A stretch of DNA of 64,000 nucleotides from Alphaproteobacteria bacterium (GTDB lineage: Bacteria; Planctomycetota; Phycisphaerae; UBA1845): contig JANQQE010000011.1 of assembly GCA_028285105.1 (NCBI GenBank), positions 633,856 through 697,855 on the forward strand, written 5' to 3'. The position numbers and the translations under genes are program-made. Positions 48,297 to 57,970 of this stretch are shown here, one piece after another. Below the pieces are notes generated by a model, which worked only from the letters and a program-made list of their open reading frames with translations, was not told the origin of the DNA and ran no database searches. Each line of letters starts with the position of its first letter. Within the stretch, counting starts at the first letter, position 1.

Positions 48297-48921
48297 GATG
48301 ATCTCCTGAGTCCGTGAAAGGATTCCTGGAACGTAATCGATCTGTTGATTCAACGTATTGACGTTCCCTGTCAGCGTTTGGTCCTACCAACGCTGAGCAA
48401 AGTATAGTCGCAATGCTGCCAAGTCCCAAAAACGACGCCTCGGCGCCCCTCTACATGCTGACTGCGTGTTGCGAGATGGTTTCGCGCAATTTAGATTCTG
48501 ATGGCCATTTGTAATTCAGTCTATTTCCAATGAATTTCACATGAGCGGACGTGCTGTTGGACCAGGCACCTATCGCGTAAAGTTCCTGCATTGGGTCGGA
48601 CTGTCCGGCTTTGCCTATAACGAATTGTTCTATGGTGATGGCACCATCAATTCACTTACCGATGACGAAAATCCTGTTGCCAATCCAGCCCATCCGTCCC
48701 CATTGACAAAAGAGCCCTGATCTTACTTGGCAGCCAAATTGCCCAGTCAATCACAACCTTCCATTTACTTACATAAGTGACTTTCCGTATCTGCGGGAAC
48801 GGTCGGTCTGCGTCTACGATACCGGCAATTCAATTCACGGGAATCAATCGAAGGGATCATACGCGAAGATTCGTAATCCGTATGTGATGGCCCCTTTCCA
48901 ATGCACAGGATCGTTTAAGAG
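48297..48921. other. Intergenic stretch with one short open frame
   Basis: About 620 bases with no long open frame. It holds the 59-residue frame listed separately. A promoter for mscL must lie here, but no convincing -35/-10 pair can be fixed by eye. Confidence 0.4.
48541..48720 (+). CDS. Possible 59-residue protein
   Basis: ATG to TGA open frame, 59 residues. The first half has an aromatic and hydrophobic composition (KFLHWVGLSGFAYNELFYGDG), the second half is Asn/Pro-rich. No ribosome binding site is evident and no family is known. It could be a remnant of a larger gene or chance. Weak support. Confidence 0.2.
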   Translation: MSGRAVGPGTYRVKFLHWVGLSGFAYNELFYGDGTINSLTDDENPVANPAHPSPLTKEP

Positions 48922-49341
48922 ATGGGAATGATCAAAGAATTCAAGGAATTCGCCATGCGCGGCAACGTGATGGATATGGCGATCGGTATCATCCTGGTCG
49001 GTGCGTTCGGTAAGATCGTCAGTTCGCTCGTCAAAGATGTCATCATGCCACCCATTGGTGTCCTGATGGGCGGAGTGGATTTCAGTTCGCTCAGCATGAC
49101 GCTCAAGGACGCTCAGCCGGCAGCAGACGGTGCCGAAGCAGTCGAAGCCGTTACGCTCAACTACGGCGTGTTCATCAACACCGTTGTCGATTTCCTTATC
49201 GTCGCGGTTTCAATTTTTGTGGCCATCAAGATCATGAACGCGGCGATGCGCAAAAGAGAGGAAGAACCCGCACCGCCCGCCCCATTCAAAGAGCAGGTAC
49301 TTCTGACAGAGATTCGCGATCTGCTCAAGGCGAAGTCATAG
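48922..49341 (+). CDS. mscL: Large-conductance mechanosensitive channel MscL
   Basis: 139 residues, normal MscL length. Family marks: [30 protein letters not shown] (read as the first amphipathic helix and TM1), [15 protein letters not shown], and a second helix [16 protein letters not shown]. The C-terminal bundle starts at [16 protein letters not shown]. It opens on strong membrane tension to release solutes after hypo-osmotic shock. The start is ATG 48922 or 48928. Followed by a hairpin at 49370. Confidence 0.95.
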   Translation: MGMIKEFKEFAMRGNVMDMAIGIILVGAFGKIVSSLVKDVIMPPIGVLMGGVDFSSLSMTLKDAQPAADGAEAVEAVTLNYGVFINTVVDFLIVAVSIFVAIKIMNAAMRKREEEPAPPAPFKEQVLLTEIRDLLKAKS

Positions 49342-49369
49342 TCGTTCATCCAGGTTGACTGAATACAAA

Positions 49370-49401
49370 GAGCGGGGCGCGTCTTTCGATGCGCCCCGCT
49401 C
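49370..49401. terminator. Hairpin between mscL and a convergent gene
   Basis: Perfect 11-bp stem GAGCGGGGCGC/GCGCCCCGCTC with a ten-base loop; only short T tracts on either side. It lies between two convergent stops. Confidence 0.65.
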
Positions 49402-49424
49402 TTGAATCAAACTGTCCAACTCAA

Positions 49425-50981
49425 CTACTCTACAGATGCAGCTGTAAAGATTTCGGCATCGCCGGCTTCGTCGATCTTGACGAACGCGCCTTCTTCACCG
49501 AGTTCACCGTTGGTTCCGCCCGGACTCAGCCCACCGTCACCCGGCATACCCAGCAATACGCGGTTTCCAGTACGCGTCGAAGAACTTCCGGCATCTTCAA
49601 AGATACCGACGACGGGTCCACCGCCACCGCCACCTCCGGCACCACCCTCGCCACCGTTGCCACCCTTACCGCCGTCGCGACCGGGTCCCTGTCCGCCAAA
49701 GCGCGATCCACCTGAACCACCGTCGCCACCTTCACCACCAAGTCCGCCGTCACCGGCGTCTCCACCCTGGCCACCATCGCCCGTCTCGATGACGTTGTCG
49801 TCGATCATGATGTCGGTCGAGTTGATCAGTACGATTCCAAGCGATGCACCGCCACCGAGACCGCCAAGACCACCGTCACCACCGCCACCACCTTCACCGC
49901 CACCGCCTCCGCCGCCACCGCAAGCAAAGACCAGTGCGCCACCACCGCCACCACCGCCACCACCGCCGGAACCGTTTTCACCAGCCACACCGTCATCGCC
50001 ATCAGCTGGTTGATAGAATCCGTCCGCAAGCGTGCCGATACCAAGCCCACCTTCACCGAGATCACCCGTGTCGGCAGGGTTGTCGAGGTTTCCGCGCCCG
50101 CCCTCATCACCGCTTGTTCCAAGACCGCCACCTTGCCCGCCAGCACCGCCGTGTGGCCCACCGCCTGACGAACCATCAAAACCGCCAGCCGCTCCACCGC
50201 GACCGCCCGTTCCACCGCCACCACCTACATTGGATGCTGCACCCGAACCACCGTTGCGATCCGGTGGGCATGCGGCGGCATTGGCACCATTGCTACCTGC
50301 TTCACCATCGGAACCTGCCGCTCCATTTGCACCGCTTGAACCTTCGCCTCCGTCGCCAGCTACGATTCGGTTGCCGAAGATTTCGACATTCGCCGAATCG
50401 ACCAAACGCACTGCAACCGAGCTTTCGTTGCTGCCTGCTTCTGAGCTGATGATCGTGAGTCCGTTGACCATCGCGGAGTCGATGCCCTCGCCAGTCATCG
50501 CCGTCGTTCCGCCGACGATCGTGGTCGGATTGGCATCCGGGCACTGTCGCCAGGTGTTTGCGTCGTATCCACCGAAGAGGTTAACGTTCGAGCGTAACTC
50601 GACCGATTCTGAGAACACACCACTGGAGATGTGGACGTTTCCACCGCCCGATTGGTCTGCGAGTTCGATGGCGGCTTGTATCGTTGAAAGCGGTTGATCC
50701 TGCGAACCGACGTTGGCATCGTTTCCACCGCTGCCCGCGACAAAGAAGTCTTCGGCATTGTTCGGAGCGGCGGGTCCGTCACAAGCATCGACCTGCCCGC
50801 CGGGATTTCCTCCGCCTCCCGGTCCCGGGTTGGTTCCCGGTCCGCCGCCATTGTTTCCATCACCTGGTGCGACTGCTTCACACCCGACCATCAGCATTCC
50901 AATGGCCACAACCATCGCCCCCAATGGCATACCCCGATAACCCCGTAAACTCATTCTGGCGCTCCTATTGAAACGAATCAT
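49425..50981 (-). CDS. Gly-rich right-handed beta-helix-like lipoprotein
   Basis: The signal sequence ends in the lipobox LMVGC. After a Gly/Asn/Pro linker comes a DUF1565-like parallel beta-helix start (FVAGSGGNDANVGS, then STIQAAIELA and DVNLFGGYD-like text). From about residue 210 to 470 glycine-rich blocks dominate (GGGGGGGGGALVF, GGEGGGGGDGG, GGQGPGRDGGKGG), broken by short beta-helix rungs such as NSTDIMIDDNVIETGD. The layout resembles glycine-rich adhesin-like surface proteins. Frames in the shadow of this gene should be ignored; it is the only one with a leader. Confidence 0.85.
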   Translation of the reverse strand: MIRFNRSARMSLRGYRGMPLGAMVVAIGMLMVGCEAVAPGDGNNGGGPGTNPGPGGGGNPGGQVDACDGPAAPNNAEDFFVAGSGGNDANVGSQDQPLSTIQAAIELADQSGGGNVHISSGVFSESVELRSNVNLFGGYDANTWRQCPDANPTTIVGGTTAMTGEGIDSAMVNGLTIISSEAGSNESSVAVRLVDSANVEIFGNRIVAGDGGEGSSGANGAAGSDGEAGSNGANAAACPPDRNGGSGAASNVGGGGGTGGRGGAAGGFDGSSGGGPHGGAGGQGGGLGTSGDEGGRGNLDNPADTGDLGEGGLGIGTLADGFYQPADGDDGVAGENGSGGGGGGGGGGALVFACGGGGGGGGEGGGGGDGGLGGLGGGASLGIVLINSTDIMIDDNVIETGDGGQGGDAGDGGLGGEGGDGGSGGSRFGGQGPGRDGGKGGNGGEGGAGGGGGGGPVVGIFEDAGSSSTRTGNRVLLGMPGDGGLSPGGTNGELGEEGAFVKIDEAGDAEIFTAASVE

Positions 50982-51238
50982 GATTCATCTCCGCATCCTG
51001 GCTTTGGGCCCATCCGCCCTTTGCTGCTTCGCTATCGCGCTTGCCTACGCGGGCAAACGACCGTTCACTTCAAATCACGCAATCGACGGGTATTGCCCTT
51101 CACAGAATTCTGTATTTTTCGTAACTCTAGCGTTTACATAGTGATATGATCGTTGCCTGCTTCCCAATTCGTCGCTACAGTTGAATGGGAACACCCGATT
51201 CACCGATCTTGCAGGCACCGATCTTTGGAACGTCGACC

Positions 51239-51817
51239 ATGACCGACCCAACTCAATCCGAGTTCACGCAAATGCTGGACCGCGCGCGGGGTGGCGATGA
51301 TTCGGCGGTTCACGCATTGCTGCCATTGATCTATGGTGAGATGAGGGCCTTGGCGGGTGGGTTCTTTCGCGATCAAGGACCAGCCCACACATTGCAACCG
51401 ACCGCGCTGGTTCACGAAGCTTTCTTGAAACTTGTCGGTCCGAGCGAAGTTGAATGGCAGAGTCGCGCCCACTTTTTTGCAGTGGCGGCAAAGGCGATGC
51501 GGCAAATTCTGACGGACCATGCAAGACGACGTCGCGCTCAGAAACGTGGCGGCGAATTGGATCGCATCACCCTATCAGGACTTTCGACGCCGGTTGCGAG
51601 CAGCGCGTTTGAACTCGTTGCCTTTGAGGAAGCCATCGATCGACTCTCGACAATCGATGAGCGTCAGGGGCAGATCGTCGAACTGCGATTTCTGGGCGGA
51701 CTTACGGTAGAGGAAGTGTCCGAGGTTCTGGAACTTTCGGTATCGACCGTGGAGCGCGAGTGGCGGATGGCCCGCGCTTGGTTGCGCCGCGAACTCAGTG
51801 ACGAGGCTCCCCAGTGA
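51239..51817 (+). CDS. ECF sigma factor, Acidobacteria/Planctomycetes type
   Basis: About 193 residues. Sigma-2 region: LIYGEMRALAGGFFRDQ, then LQPTALVHEAFLKLVG and AHFFAVAAKAMRQILTDHARRR, the TIGR02999-type ECF with the LVHEAYLRL motif. Sigma-4 region: GGLTVEEVSEVLELSVSTVEREWRMARAWLRREL. Its TGA stop overlaps the GTG start of the following kinase gene, a fused operon seen in many planctomycetes. Activation probably runs through that kinase and not through an anti-sigma factor, which is absent. ATG at 51239 is the chosen start. Confidence 0.93.
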   Translation: MTDPTQSEFTQMLDRARGGDDSAVHALLPLIYGEMRALAGGFFRDQGPAHTLQPTALVHEAFLKLVGPSEVEWQSRAHFFAVAAKAMRQILTDHARRRRAQKRGGELDRITLSGLSTPVASSAFELVAFEEAIDRLSTIDERQGQIVELRFLGGLTVEEVSEVLELSVSTVEREWRMARAWLRRELSDEAPQ

Positions 51818-54555
51818 ATACGTCTCAACACGAACGCATCAAAGAGATTTTTTCCGCCGCCCTCGACCTGCCGCCAGATGAACGGATGGCATATGTGAAA
51901 CGTGAATGCGGCGATGACGCAGAGGCGCGCGCCGAGGTCATGTCGCTCTTGTCGCATGATGAACCCGTAGAAGATGCGTTCTCAGACGATCAACTCGCAG
52001 CGATGCGTAGCGCGCTCGAGGTGGCTGTCGGTTCCAGTGCGACCGATGCCGACCGTCTTTCGATGCCCGGGTTAAGCGAAACCCCCACGCGCGTCGGTCG
52101 TTACGAAATTTTGAGAGTGCTCGGCCATGGCGGGATGGGCATGGTTTACGAGGCCCGGCAGGACAATCCGCAGCGTGTTGTCGCGGTGAAAGTCATTCGA
52201 CCGGGTCTTGCTACCCAGCGCATCATGCAGCGCTTCGAACATGAGGCGCAAGCATTGGGTCGTTTGCAGCACTCCGGAATCGCGCACATTTACGAAGCCG
52301 GTGTAGCTGACGTCGAATCCAAGAGCGAATTGCGCTCGCGCCAACCGTTCATCGCAATGGAGTTGATTCGCGGCCAATCGCTGGTGTCTTATGTACGCGA
52401 CCGCAACCTTTCAACGACTGACCGACTGACCTTGCTTGCAAGTGTCTGCGACGCGGTCGAACACGCACACTCGCAAGGCGTCATCCACCGCGATTTGAAG
52501 CCGAGCAACATATTGGTCGATGCCTCAGGCCAACCGAAGATTCTGGACTTTGGCGTCGCGCGGCTTACCGATTCGGATGTCCAGGTGACGACGATGCACA
52601 CGAATGTCGGTCAACTGGTGGGCACGCTGCCATACATGAGCCCTGAACAGGTTACGACAACATCGGGCATCTTGGATCGCAGGTCTGATGTTTATGCGTT
52701 GGGCGTCATTCTTTATGAGATGCTGGCGGGTAAACTACCGCACGACCTGCAAACGCGATCAATCCCCGAAGCTGTTCACGTCATTCAAAACAACGAGCCC
52801 ACCCGCCTGAGTTCGTTCAATACGGTGTTTCGCGGCGATGTTGAAACGATCGTTTCCAAGGCGCTCGAGAAAGACCCGACGCGGCGCTTTCAGTCCGCAG
52901 GCGAGCTGGCCGACGACTTGCGCCGTCATCTGACCGATCAACCGATCACAGCGCGACCCCCCAGTACATATTACCAGTTCCGCAAGTTCGCCCGGCGCAA
53001 CAAACCAGCGGTGATTGGGGCGACAGCGGTACTCGTGGTTCTGATCGCTGGCGTCATTACCTCTTCGATTGGCTTGATTGAGGCCCGCCGTGCGCAATCG
53101 CTGGCACAAACCAGACTCGAAGATGCCGAACTCGCAAAGCGCGAAGCTGAAGCCGTCAACGATTTCCTCAATCAGATTCTATACGCAGCAGATCCGGCGC
53201 GCTATGGCGGCAAAATCATGACCGTCCGCGAGGCCCTCGACGAAGCGGCTGCCAACATCGACGAGTTCGCAACCGACACGCCCTCCATCAAGGCTGCGAT
53301 TTATCTTGCCATCGGCAAGACTTACAATCGCGTCGGCGTTTACCGTGAAGCGACGCACCATCTAAAAGCCGCCCACGATCTGAGACACGAACTTTTCGGC
53401 CCCGATGACGAACGGACTACGGAATGCCTCTCGCTGTATGCGCAGAACCTCTACTTGACGGAAGGCTACGAAGACGCCGAGCAGTTACTTACAGAATCGA
53501 TCGAACGTCTCCGCTTGGCGACCCCGCCCAACTTCGAACACCTCGGACGCCAGCTTTGCACGCTGGGACGTATCTACAAACGCAAGGCCAACTACAAGAA
53601 AGCCGCTCCAACCCTGCGCGAGTCGATCGCATTCCACCGCAAACGCGGACCGGACCCAGGCGGGTTGAGCGATTCGCTCCTGGAATTGGGGGCAGTGTTG
53701 TCTCGTGATGCGGTCTACGAGGAAGCCGAATCCGTTCAGCGCGAAGCATTGGATATTCAGCGCCGCGTTCATGGATCGGACAGCGCGTATGTCGGCGGAA
53801 CGCTAAGCACATTGGCTGTCACCCTGAAACGCAGCGGCAAATACGATGAAGCCGAGTCCGCATTCCGAGAGGCGATCGCCAACCTGGGCTCCAATCATGG
53901 ACGCGAACACCCGTCAACATTGACGGCGATGATTAATCTGGGTGGCTTGTTGGCTGAGCAAGGCGAACACGCAGACGCCGAACGAATGTTTCGCGAAGCC
54001 CTGCCACTGATGCGAGAAGTCCATGGCAACGACAGTTCTCACGTCGGAATTGCTCTCGCCAAATTGGCCGACGTGCTGCGTCGCCAGGGTAAATTGAAAG
54101 AGGCGGAAGGGACTTCCCGCGAGAGTGTCGAAGTATTCACTCATGTCATGGGTGAGCATCCATACACAGCCCGCGCCCAAAGCGAACTCGGTTCCGTGCT
54201 TGCCGAAATGGGACGCCATGACGAGGCAGCCGACCAGTACCGACTTGCAGCAGACCTTTATTTGAAGACGCTCGGTTCGACCCATCCCGTGTACCCCAGA
54301 ACGCTCGTGAAGTTGGCCGAAACGCAGCGAAAACTAGGCCGCGAGAAAGAAGCCTACGAGACTTTCACCGAAGCTGAAAAGCACATTCTGGCCGATTTCG
54401 ACTCCGTCAAGGGCAACGACAAGCGGGCAGTGCGGCTGCGAACAACCTTGACCAGGCGGATCGCCGAGTTCTACGAAAACTGGGGCAAACCCGACCAAGC
54501 GAAGTCATGGATGTCCCGCCACCAAGGCTTCCAGGCTAACGATCTCGATAACTAG
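51814..54555 (+). CDS. Membrane Ser/Thr protein kinase with C-terminal TPR array
   Basis: The N-terminal 90 residues form a helical segment typical of ECF-linked kinases. The kinase domain starts near 96 (VLGHGGMGMVYEA), Lys in VAVKVI (near 122), HRDLKPSN (near 226), DFGVAR (near 245) and APE-like MSPEQ. A membrane helix lies at about 400-422 (AVIGATAVLVVLIAGVITSSIG). After it comes a long TPR region (Kinesin-light-chain type, TPR units of 42 residues with E-A-L-x-I and G-x-x-Y patterns). It is probably a surface sensor that phosphorylates the coupled sigma factor or other targets. The GTG start is in the sigma gene's stop. Confidence 0.93.
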   Translation: MNTSQHERIKEIFSAALDLPPDERMAYVKRECGDDAEARAEVMSLLSHDEPVEDAFSDDQLAAMRSALEVAVGSSATDADRLSMPGLSETPTRVGRYEILRVLGHGGMGMVYEARQDNPQRVVAVKVIRPGLATQRIMQRFEHEAQALGRLQHSGIAHIYEAGVADVESKSELRSRQPFIAMELIRGQSLVSYVRDRNLSTTDRLTLLASVCDAVEHAHSQGVIHRDLKPSNILVDASGQPKILDFGVARLTDSDVQVTTMHTNVGQLVGTLPYMSPEQVTTTSGILDRRSDVYALGVILYEMLAGKLPHDLQTRSIPEAVHVIQNNEPTRLSSFNTVFRGDVETIVSKALEKDPTRRFQSAGELADDLRRHLTDQPITARPPSTYYQFRKFARRNKPAVIGATAVLVVLIAGVITSSIGLIEARRAQSLAQTRLEDAELAKREAEAVNDFLNQILYAADPARYGGKIMTVREALDEAAANIDEFATDTPSIKAAIYLAIGKTYNRVGVYREATHHLKAAHDLRHELFGPDDERTTECLSLYAQNLYLTEGYEDAEQLLTESIERLRLATPPNFEHLGRQLCTLGRIYKRKANYKKAAPTLRESIAFHRKRGPDPGGLSDSLLELGAVLSRDAVYEEAESVQREALDIQRRVHGSDSAYVGGTLSTLAVTLKRSGKYDEAESAFREAIANLGSNHGREHPSTLTAMINLGGLLAEQGEHADAERMFREALPLMREVHGNDSSHVGIALAKLADVLRRQGKLKEAEGTSRESVEVFTHVMGEHPYTARAQSELGSVLAEMGRHDEAADQYRLAADLYLKTLGSTHPVYPRTLVKLAETQRKLGREKEAYETFTEAEKHILADFDSVKGNDKRAVRLRTTLTRRIAEFYENWGKPDQAKSWMSRHQGFQANDLDN

Positions 54556-54630
54556 TCGTCCCTGAATAAATCCATATCGCGCGGCCAAGCGTTAGTGGTC
54601 TTGTTGTGCGGGTTGACGGACCGCTTGAAT

Positions 54631-54823
54631 ATGCCATCATGGAAACGATGGCTGATCCAACTGCAAGCAGAGGATAGACAATCAGCGACAATCCGTGATC
54701 GATCAAAGTGTTGAGAAGAAAACCAAAGACCATCAGGAACAGCAAGTTTCCGAGCAGATGCAAGATGCCTCCATGAAGCATCGCATGCGTGACTAACTGC
54801 GAATGACCGTATTGACCAAGCGC
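54631..54823 (-). pseudogene. Broken rhomboid-protease remnant
   Basis: One frame reads ALGQYGHSQLVTHA (54823 to about 54780). A shifted frame continues with MLHGGILHLLGNLLFLMVFG and the next helix (DHGLSLIVYPLLAVGSAIV). Joined, this is the N-terminal conserved part of a rhomboid (QLVTHxFLHGGxxHLLGNLLFLxVFG). The frame shift sits at about 54780. The rest of the gene, with the catalytic Ser and His helices, cannot be found. So it is a truncated and frameshifted relic. Confidence 0.7.
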
Positions 54824-55077
54824 CCGGTTCTCCGGGCGCAGCGCAGTGTGTGCGGCTATTGTTTTTTGCCTGCGGTCAGATCGGTGTCTGCCAAGGATTC
54901 ATGGTAGTCATCGAATGCCTCAATATGCACTCGATTCAATCACGAAACCAGATGCGTACTGCGCTCCTTCCAACTGAGTGGCAGCCAATGTTATAGGTGG
55001 ACACAGGCAACGGTCACTGATGCAGCGGGATGGTGATCGCAGCTAGAAAACGAAATGCTTGGTGACATAATCCCAAG

Positions 55078-55899
55078 TTACCTGCGTTGTCTGAAGAGTA
55101 TGAATGTCACATCGTCGGGTTTGCTGGCTTGCCCTTCGGAGGGATGCCTCATGCGTTGATCGCACTCGGCGGCGAGGGCTATTGCCGCTTGGGACAGCGG
55201 ACCGGTGCGAATGAGATTGGTGACTTCCACCGTGGAGACATTGTCGAACACACCGTCGCTCGCAAGGATCAAGGTGTCACACGAGCGCAATTTGACCGGG
55301 GCGCCAATTTCAATACGCATCTCGGGCGAACCTAACATGTTCGATACGATGTGCAGGTCTTCGTGGTGCAGCGCATCGTCCTCGTGCAACATGCCAGCCT
55401 CGACGGCGTACCCGACCGGCGAATGCGAAACGGTCTGCAACTTCAGCTTGCCTCGCTGGCCGACCACGAGCGCCATGGAATCTCCGACGTGGTATGAACG
55501 AACGCTGCCGTTATCGATCTCGACAACGACCATCGTCGTCGCCGCGCCAACCCCCATCGCGTTGATGGCTTCGTTGGCCCGCTCAAAACCGTTGAGGATT
55601 CCGGTGCGGAGGGTGCCTTCATCTGACAACACTTCTTTGACTGAATCAGTTAGAGATTCCAGTGCTAGACGGGAGGCTTGTTCACCTGCGGGTTGTCCAC
55701 CGAAACCGTCCGCCACTGCAAGAACGCCGCTTCCGTCGTCGCATGCGATAAAGGCGGCTGCGTCTTCGTTGGGTGGATCTCTGTCCGGGCATCGCCGACA
55801 GAAAACTGTGGCGGTTCCTTCGGCCACCGGGTATGGCTGCGCCGCCTCGTGGTTTACGTTCAGAAACAACTCGATGCGATCGGTTGTCACGATTGCCAT
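55078..55899 (-). CDS. PP2C-family protein phosphatase
   Basis: Ser/Thr phosphatase of the PPM family, 273 residues. Metal-binding and family motifs are NEDAAA, VADGFGG (the DGMGG site, with Phe), HVGDSMA, LASDGVFDNV and KPDDVT. The Asp residues are all present. It starts nine bases after the stop of the zinc-ribbon kinase, so a kinase-phosphatase switch is likely. It lies on the opposite strand from the sigma/kinase pair. Confidence 0.93.
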   Translation of the reverse strand: MAIVTTDRIELFLNVNHEAAQPYPVAEGTATVFCRRCPDRDPPNEDAAAFIACDDGSGVLAVADGFGGQPAGEQASRLALESLTDSVKEVLSDEGTLRTGILNGFERANEAINAMGVGAATTMVVVEIDNGSVRSYHVGDSMALVVGQRGKLKLQTVSHSPVGYAVEAGMLHEDDALHHEDLHIVSNMLGSPEMRIEIGAPVKLRSCDTLILASDGVFDNVSTVEVTNLIRTGPLSQAAIALAAECDQRMRHPSEGQASKPDDVTFILFRQRR

Positions 55900-55908
55900 C
55901 TTCGTTCT

Positions 55909-57216
55909 CTAGCGTTTCTTGATGGAGCGACTACACCAAGGGCAGCACTCCCAGAAATCGCGAAGCACACCCCACCCGCATCCTTTGCATCGATCGTTGG
56001 CCCCGTCGATTTTCCACGGACGTCTAACCTTTCTTCGACACCACGGGCAGTATTGCATGAATGGCATCAGGTCTTTGCCCTCGCATTTCGCATTTGCACA
56101 CCTGCCAGCATAGCGAACGTCGTTGTGCCTGGGTGTCGCATCTGGATTGATCGCCGCACCATAACACCAGGGGCAGAATCGCCAGTCGGTTTTCATGCTG
56201 CGTTTGCAGCGGGGACAGTTGCCGCGAAATCTGTTTTCTTCCTTCGCAATCTTTCGCTTTGAACTGCACCACGGGCAAAACTGCATCGCTTCTGAGACCG
56301 GAGCTTTGCAACGGCTGCACGTTCCGCGAACTTCGAGAATGGAGCGATACTCTTTGAGGAATTCCTTCGTCCGAAGTGTCTTCCAATTAAGTCGCGTTGC
56401 GGAGGACTTGGCACGCCGTTTGCGCGAGGGTGTACCGCGAAGTGCCCGCGGTTTGATCCGATGAAACGCGGCGGCCATTCGGGTTGCGTCGGCAAAGCGT
56501 TTGCGGTCGTTGAGTTCCAAACTCTTTTTGAGGAATGCGATGAGATCCGGATGCAGGCACTTGCGTACCCGCTCAAAGCCGGGGGGCGGCCAGGCGAAAG
56601 GCCACTCCGGAAGTTGACCGGAAAACATCCGGTAGAATATCAGCCCAAGAGAGAACACGTCAGATCGGAGCGACGGTTTGCCCATCGCCTGCTCGGGCGC
56701 GACATACCCAACCGTTCCCGAACCGGATGCAACCAGTGTGCGGTGTGCCACCTTCGCGATTCCAAAGTCTGCCAACCGCAACTGCCCACCCGGAAACAAG
56801 ATAAAATTTTCCGGTTTGAGATCGCTGTGAAGAATTTTCTTGCGGTGTGCGTATGCGACGGATTCAAGCATCTGCTCCGCGAAGCTGATCATCGTCTTGT
56901 TCGACATCCGACGCCCAAGCCGATCACCCAGCGTTTCCTTGCCAAGCGGATAGACGATCACAAAATGCCCGTCGATGAATCCGGCATCCTTGACGGTCAG
57001 AATGTTCGGATGGTCAAAACCAGCCGTCAGCCTTACCTCTTTGCGAAATGTTTCCAGCGTCTCTTTCGTGACAAGCCCGGCGTGCGGCAACTTCAGCGCA
57101 ACTTGGATCCCGGCAATGGTGTCCTGGGCCTTGTAGACCGCCGCGAATCCACCCTCAGCCAACCGCCGAACAATCCGAAACTTGCCAAGCCGCTGCCTGG
57201 CGCGAAGAGAATTCAT
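55909..57216 (-). CDS. Ser/Thr protein kinase with four C-terminal zinc ribbons
   Basis: The kinase domain fills residues 12-270: EGGFAAVYKA (near 21-30), Lys in VALKLP, catalytic loop HSDLKPENF (HRD is HSD here), DFGIAK, APEQ. The last 150 residues hold four zinc-ribbon units, each of the form CxxC (or CxxxxC) followed after about ten residues by CPWC. They are joined by Arg/Lys-rich linkers. No membrane helix is present, so it is cytoplasmic. HSD instead of HRD is seen in non-RD kinases, which do not need activation-loop phosphorylation. The ATG at 57216 is preferred over a TTG at 57270. Confidence 0.9.
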   Translation of the reverse strand: MNSLRARQRLGKFRIVRRLAEGGFAAVYKAQDTIAGIQVALKLPHAGLVTKETLETFRKEVRLTAGFDHPNILTVKDAGFIDGHFVIVYPLGKETLGDRLGRRMSNKTMISFAEQMLESVAYAHRKKILHSDLKPENFILFPGGQLRLADFGIAKVAHRTLVASGSGTVGYVAPEQAMGKPSLRSDVFSLGLIFYRMFSGQLPEWPFAWPPPGFERVRKCLHPDLIAFLKKSLELNDRKRFADATRMAAAFHRIKPRALRGTPSRKRRAKSSATRLNWKTLRTKEFLKEYRSILEVRGTCSRCKAPVSEAMQFCPWCSSKRKIAKEENRFRGNCPRCKRSMKTDWRFCPWCYGAAINPDATPRHNDVRYAGRCANAKCEGKDLMPFMQYCPWCRRKVRRPWKIDGANDRCKGCGWGVLRDFWECCPWCSRSIKKR

Positions 57217-57970
57217 TGACGAGAATCCAGGACGGCACGAATGTGTGCTATTCACCCTATGCCCGGCCAACTCGACCGGAATCGCTCGCAGATGAGAATA
57301 GATCGAATCCGTTCAACTCGCAATGACAGCGTCCACATGCAAGGACAGAATTCGTCGGTCCCAATTGGGTTGAGTCACTCACCAAAATGGTGATCGACAA
57401 GACCTCGTTTTTCTTGGGCAAGATACCAGCGTGAGTCTGACTGCCGATGCAACTGTTCAGTGACATGCGAAGGGGCGGCGACTGCATTGTATGCATGTCT
57501 AACATGGCCCAGACCATGACATGAGTATTGAAGAACAGTGGGTATATATTCGCTAACGCCAGACGGTATCGAATGGTGCAGAGAATTGGCAGAAGTGCCG
57601 GGAAGATCTTCTCTGCAGAAATGGCAGTCGAACGAAACCGTGGCAAAACAAGAACGTATTGAACGACGCTCTTTGCGACGCGAGATCAGATTTGCAACCG
57701 GCGGGCATTGAAACGTGAGCATTGTTCACGCTTACAACATGTAGGAAGAGCTTTGCCCAGAATCAGGATTACCACTCAAGACTCTTGCCAACTTGCTTGT
57801 ACGTTTTGATGTCCGTATCGCTTTGAAGTCTTACAACCGGGTGCGAGACGGAAATAAGTGGGCTGAATGCGATACAATTGACAAATATTCCGCCGCTCGT
57901 TTCCACTCGCGCTGAGTTCGGTGGTGTGGCGCAACCACGGGAATTGACATAAGTCATTGTCAGGTAAGAC
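57217..57970. other. Intergenic stretch, no gene supported
   Basis: About 750 bases between the kinase start and the tRNA. Several short frames exist but none has a leader, domain or ribosome binding site. Two of them overlap in different frames with Cys-rich pieces (CHFC, CGRCH), which could be the remains of a decayed gene but cannot be joined convincingly. Confidence 0.4.

Noticed and set aside
49402..50013. Pro- and Arg/His-rich frames opposite the Gly-rich lipoprotein
   Set aside because: Mirror translation of glycine codons (GGN/CCN); the sense gene has a lipoprotein signal.
54820..54839. Perfect hairpin GCGCCCGG/CCGGGCGC
   Set aside because: No T-run within reach on either side, so not called as terminator; it might be a relic structure beside the rhomboid fragment.
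57257..57722. Two overlapping Cys-containing frames that could be a decayed gene
   Set aside because: The pieces are in different frames and cannot be joined to any family with confidence.
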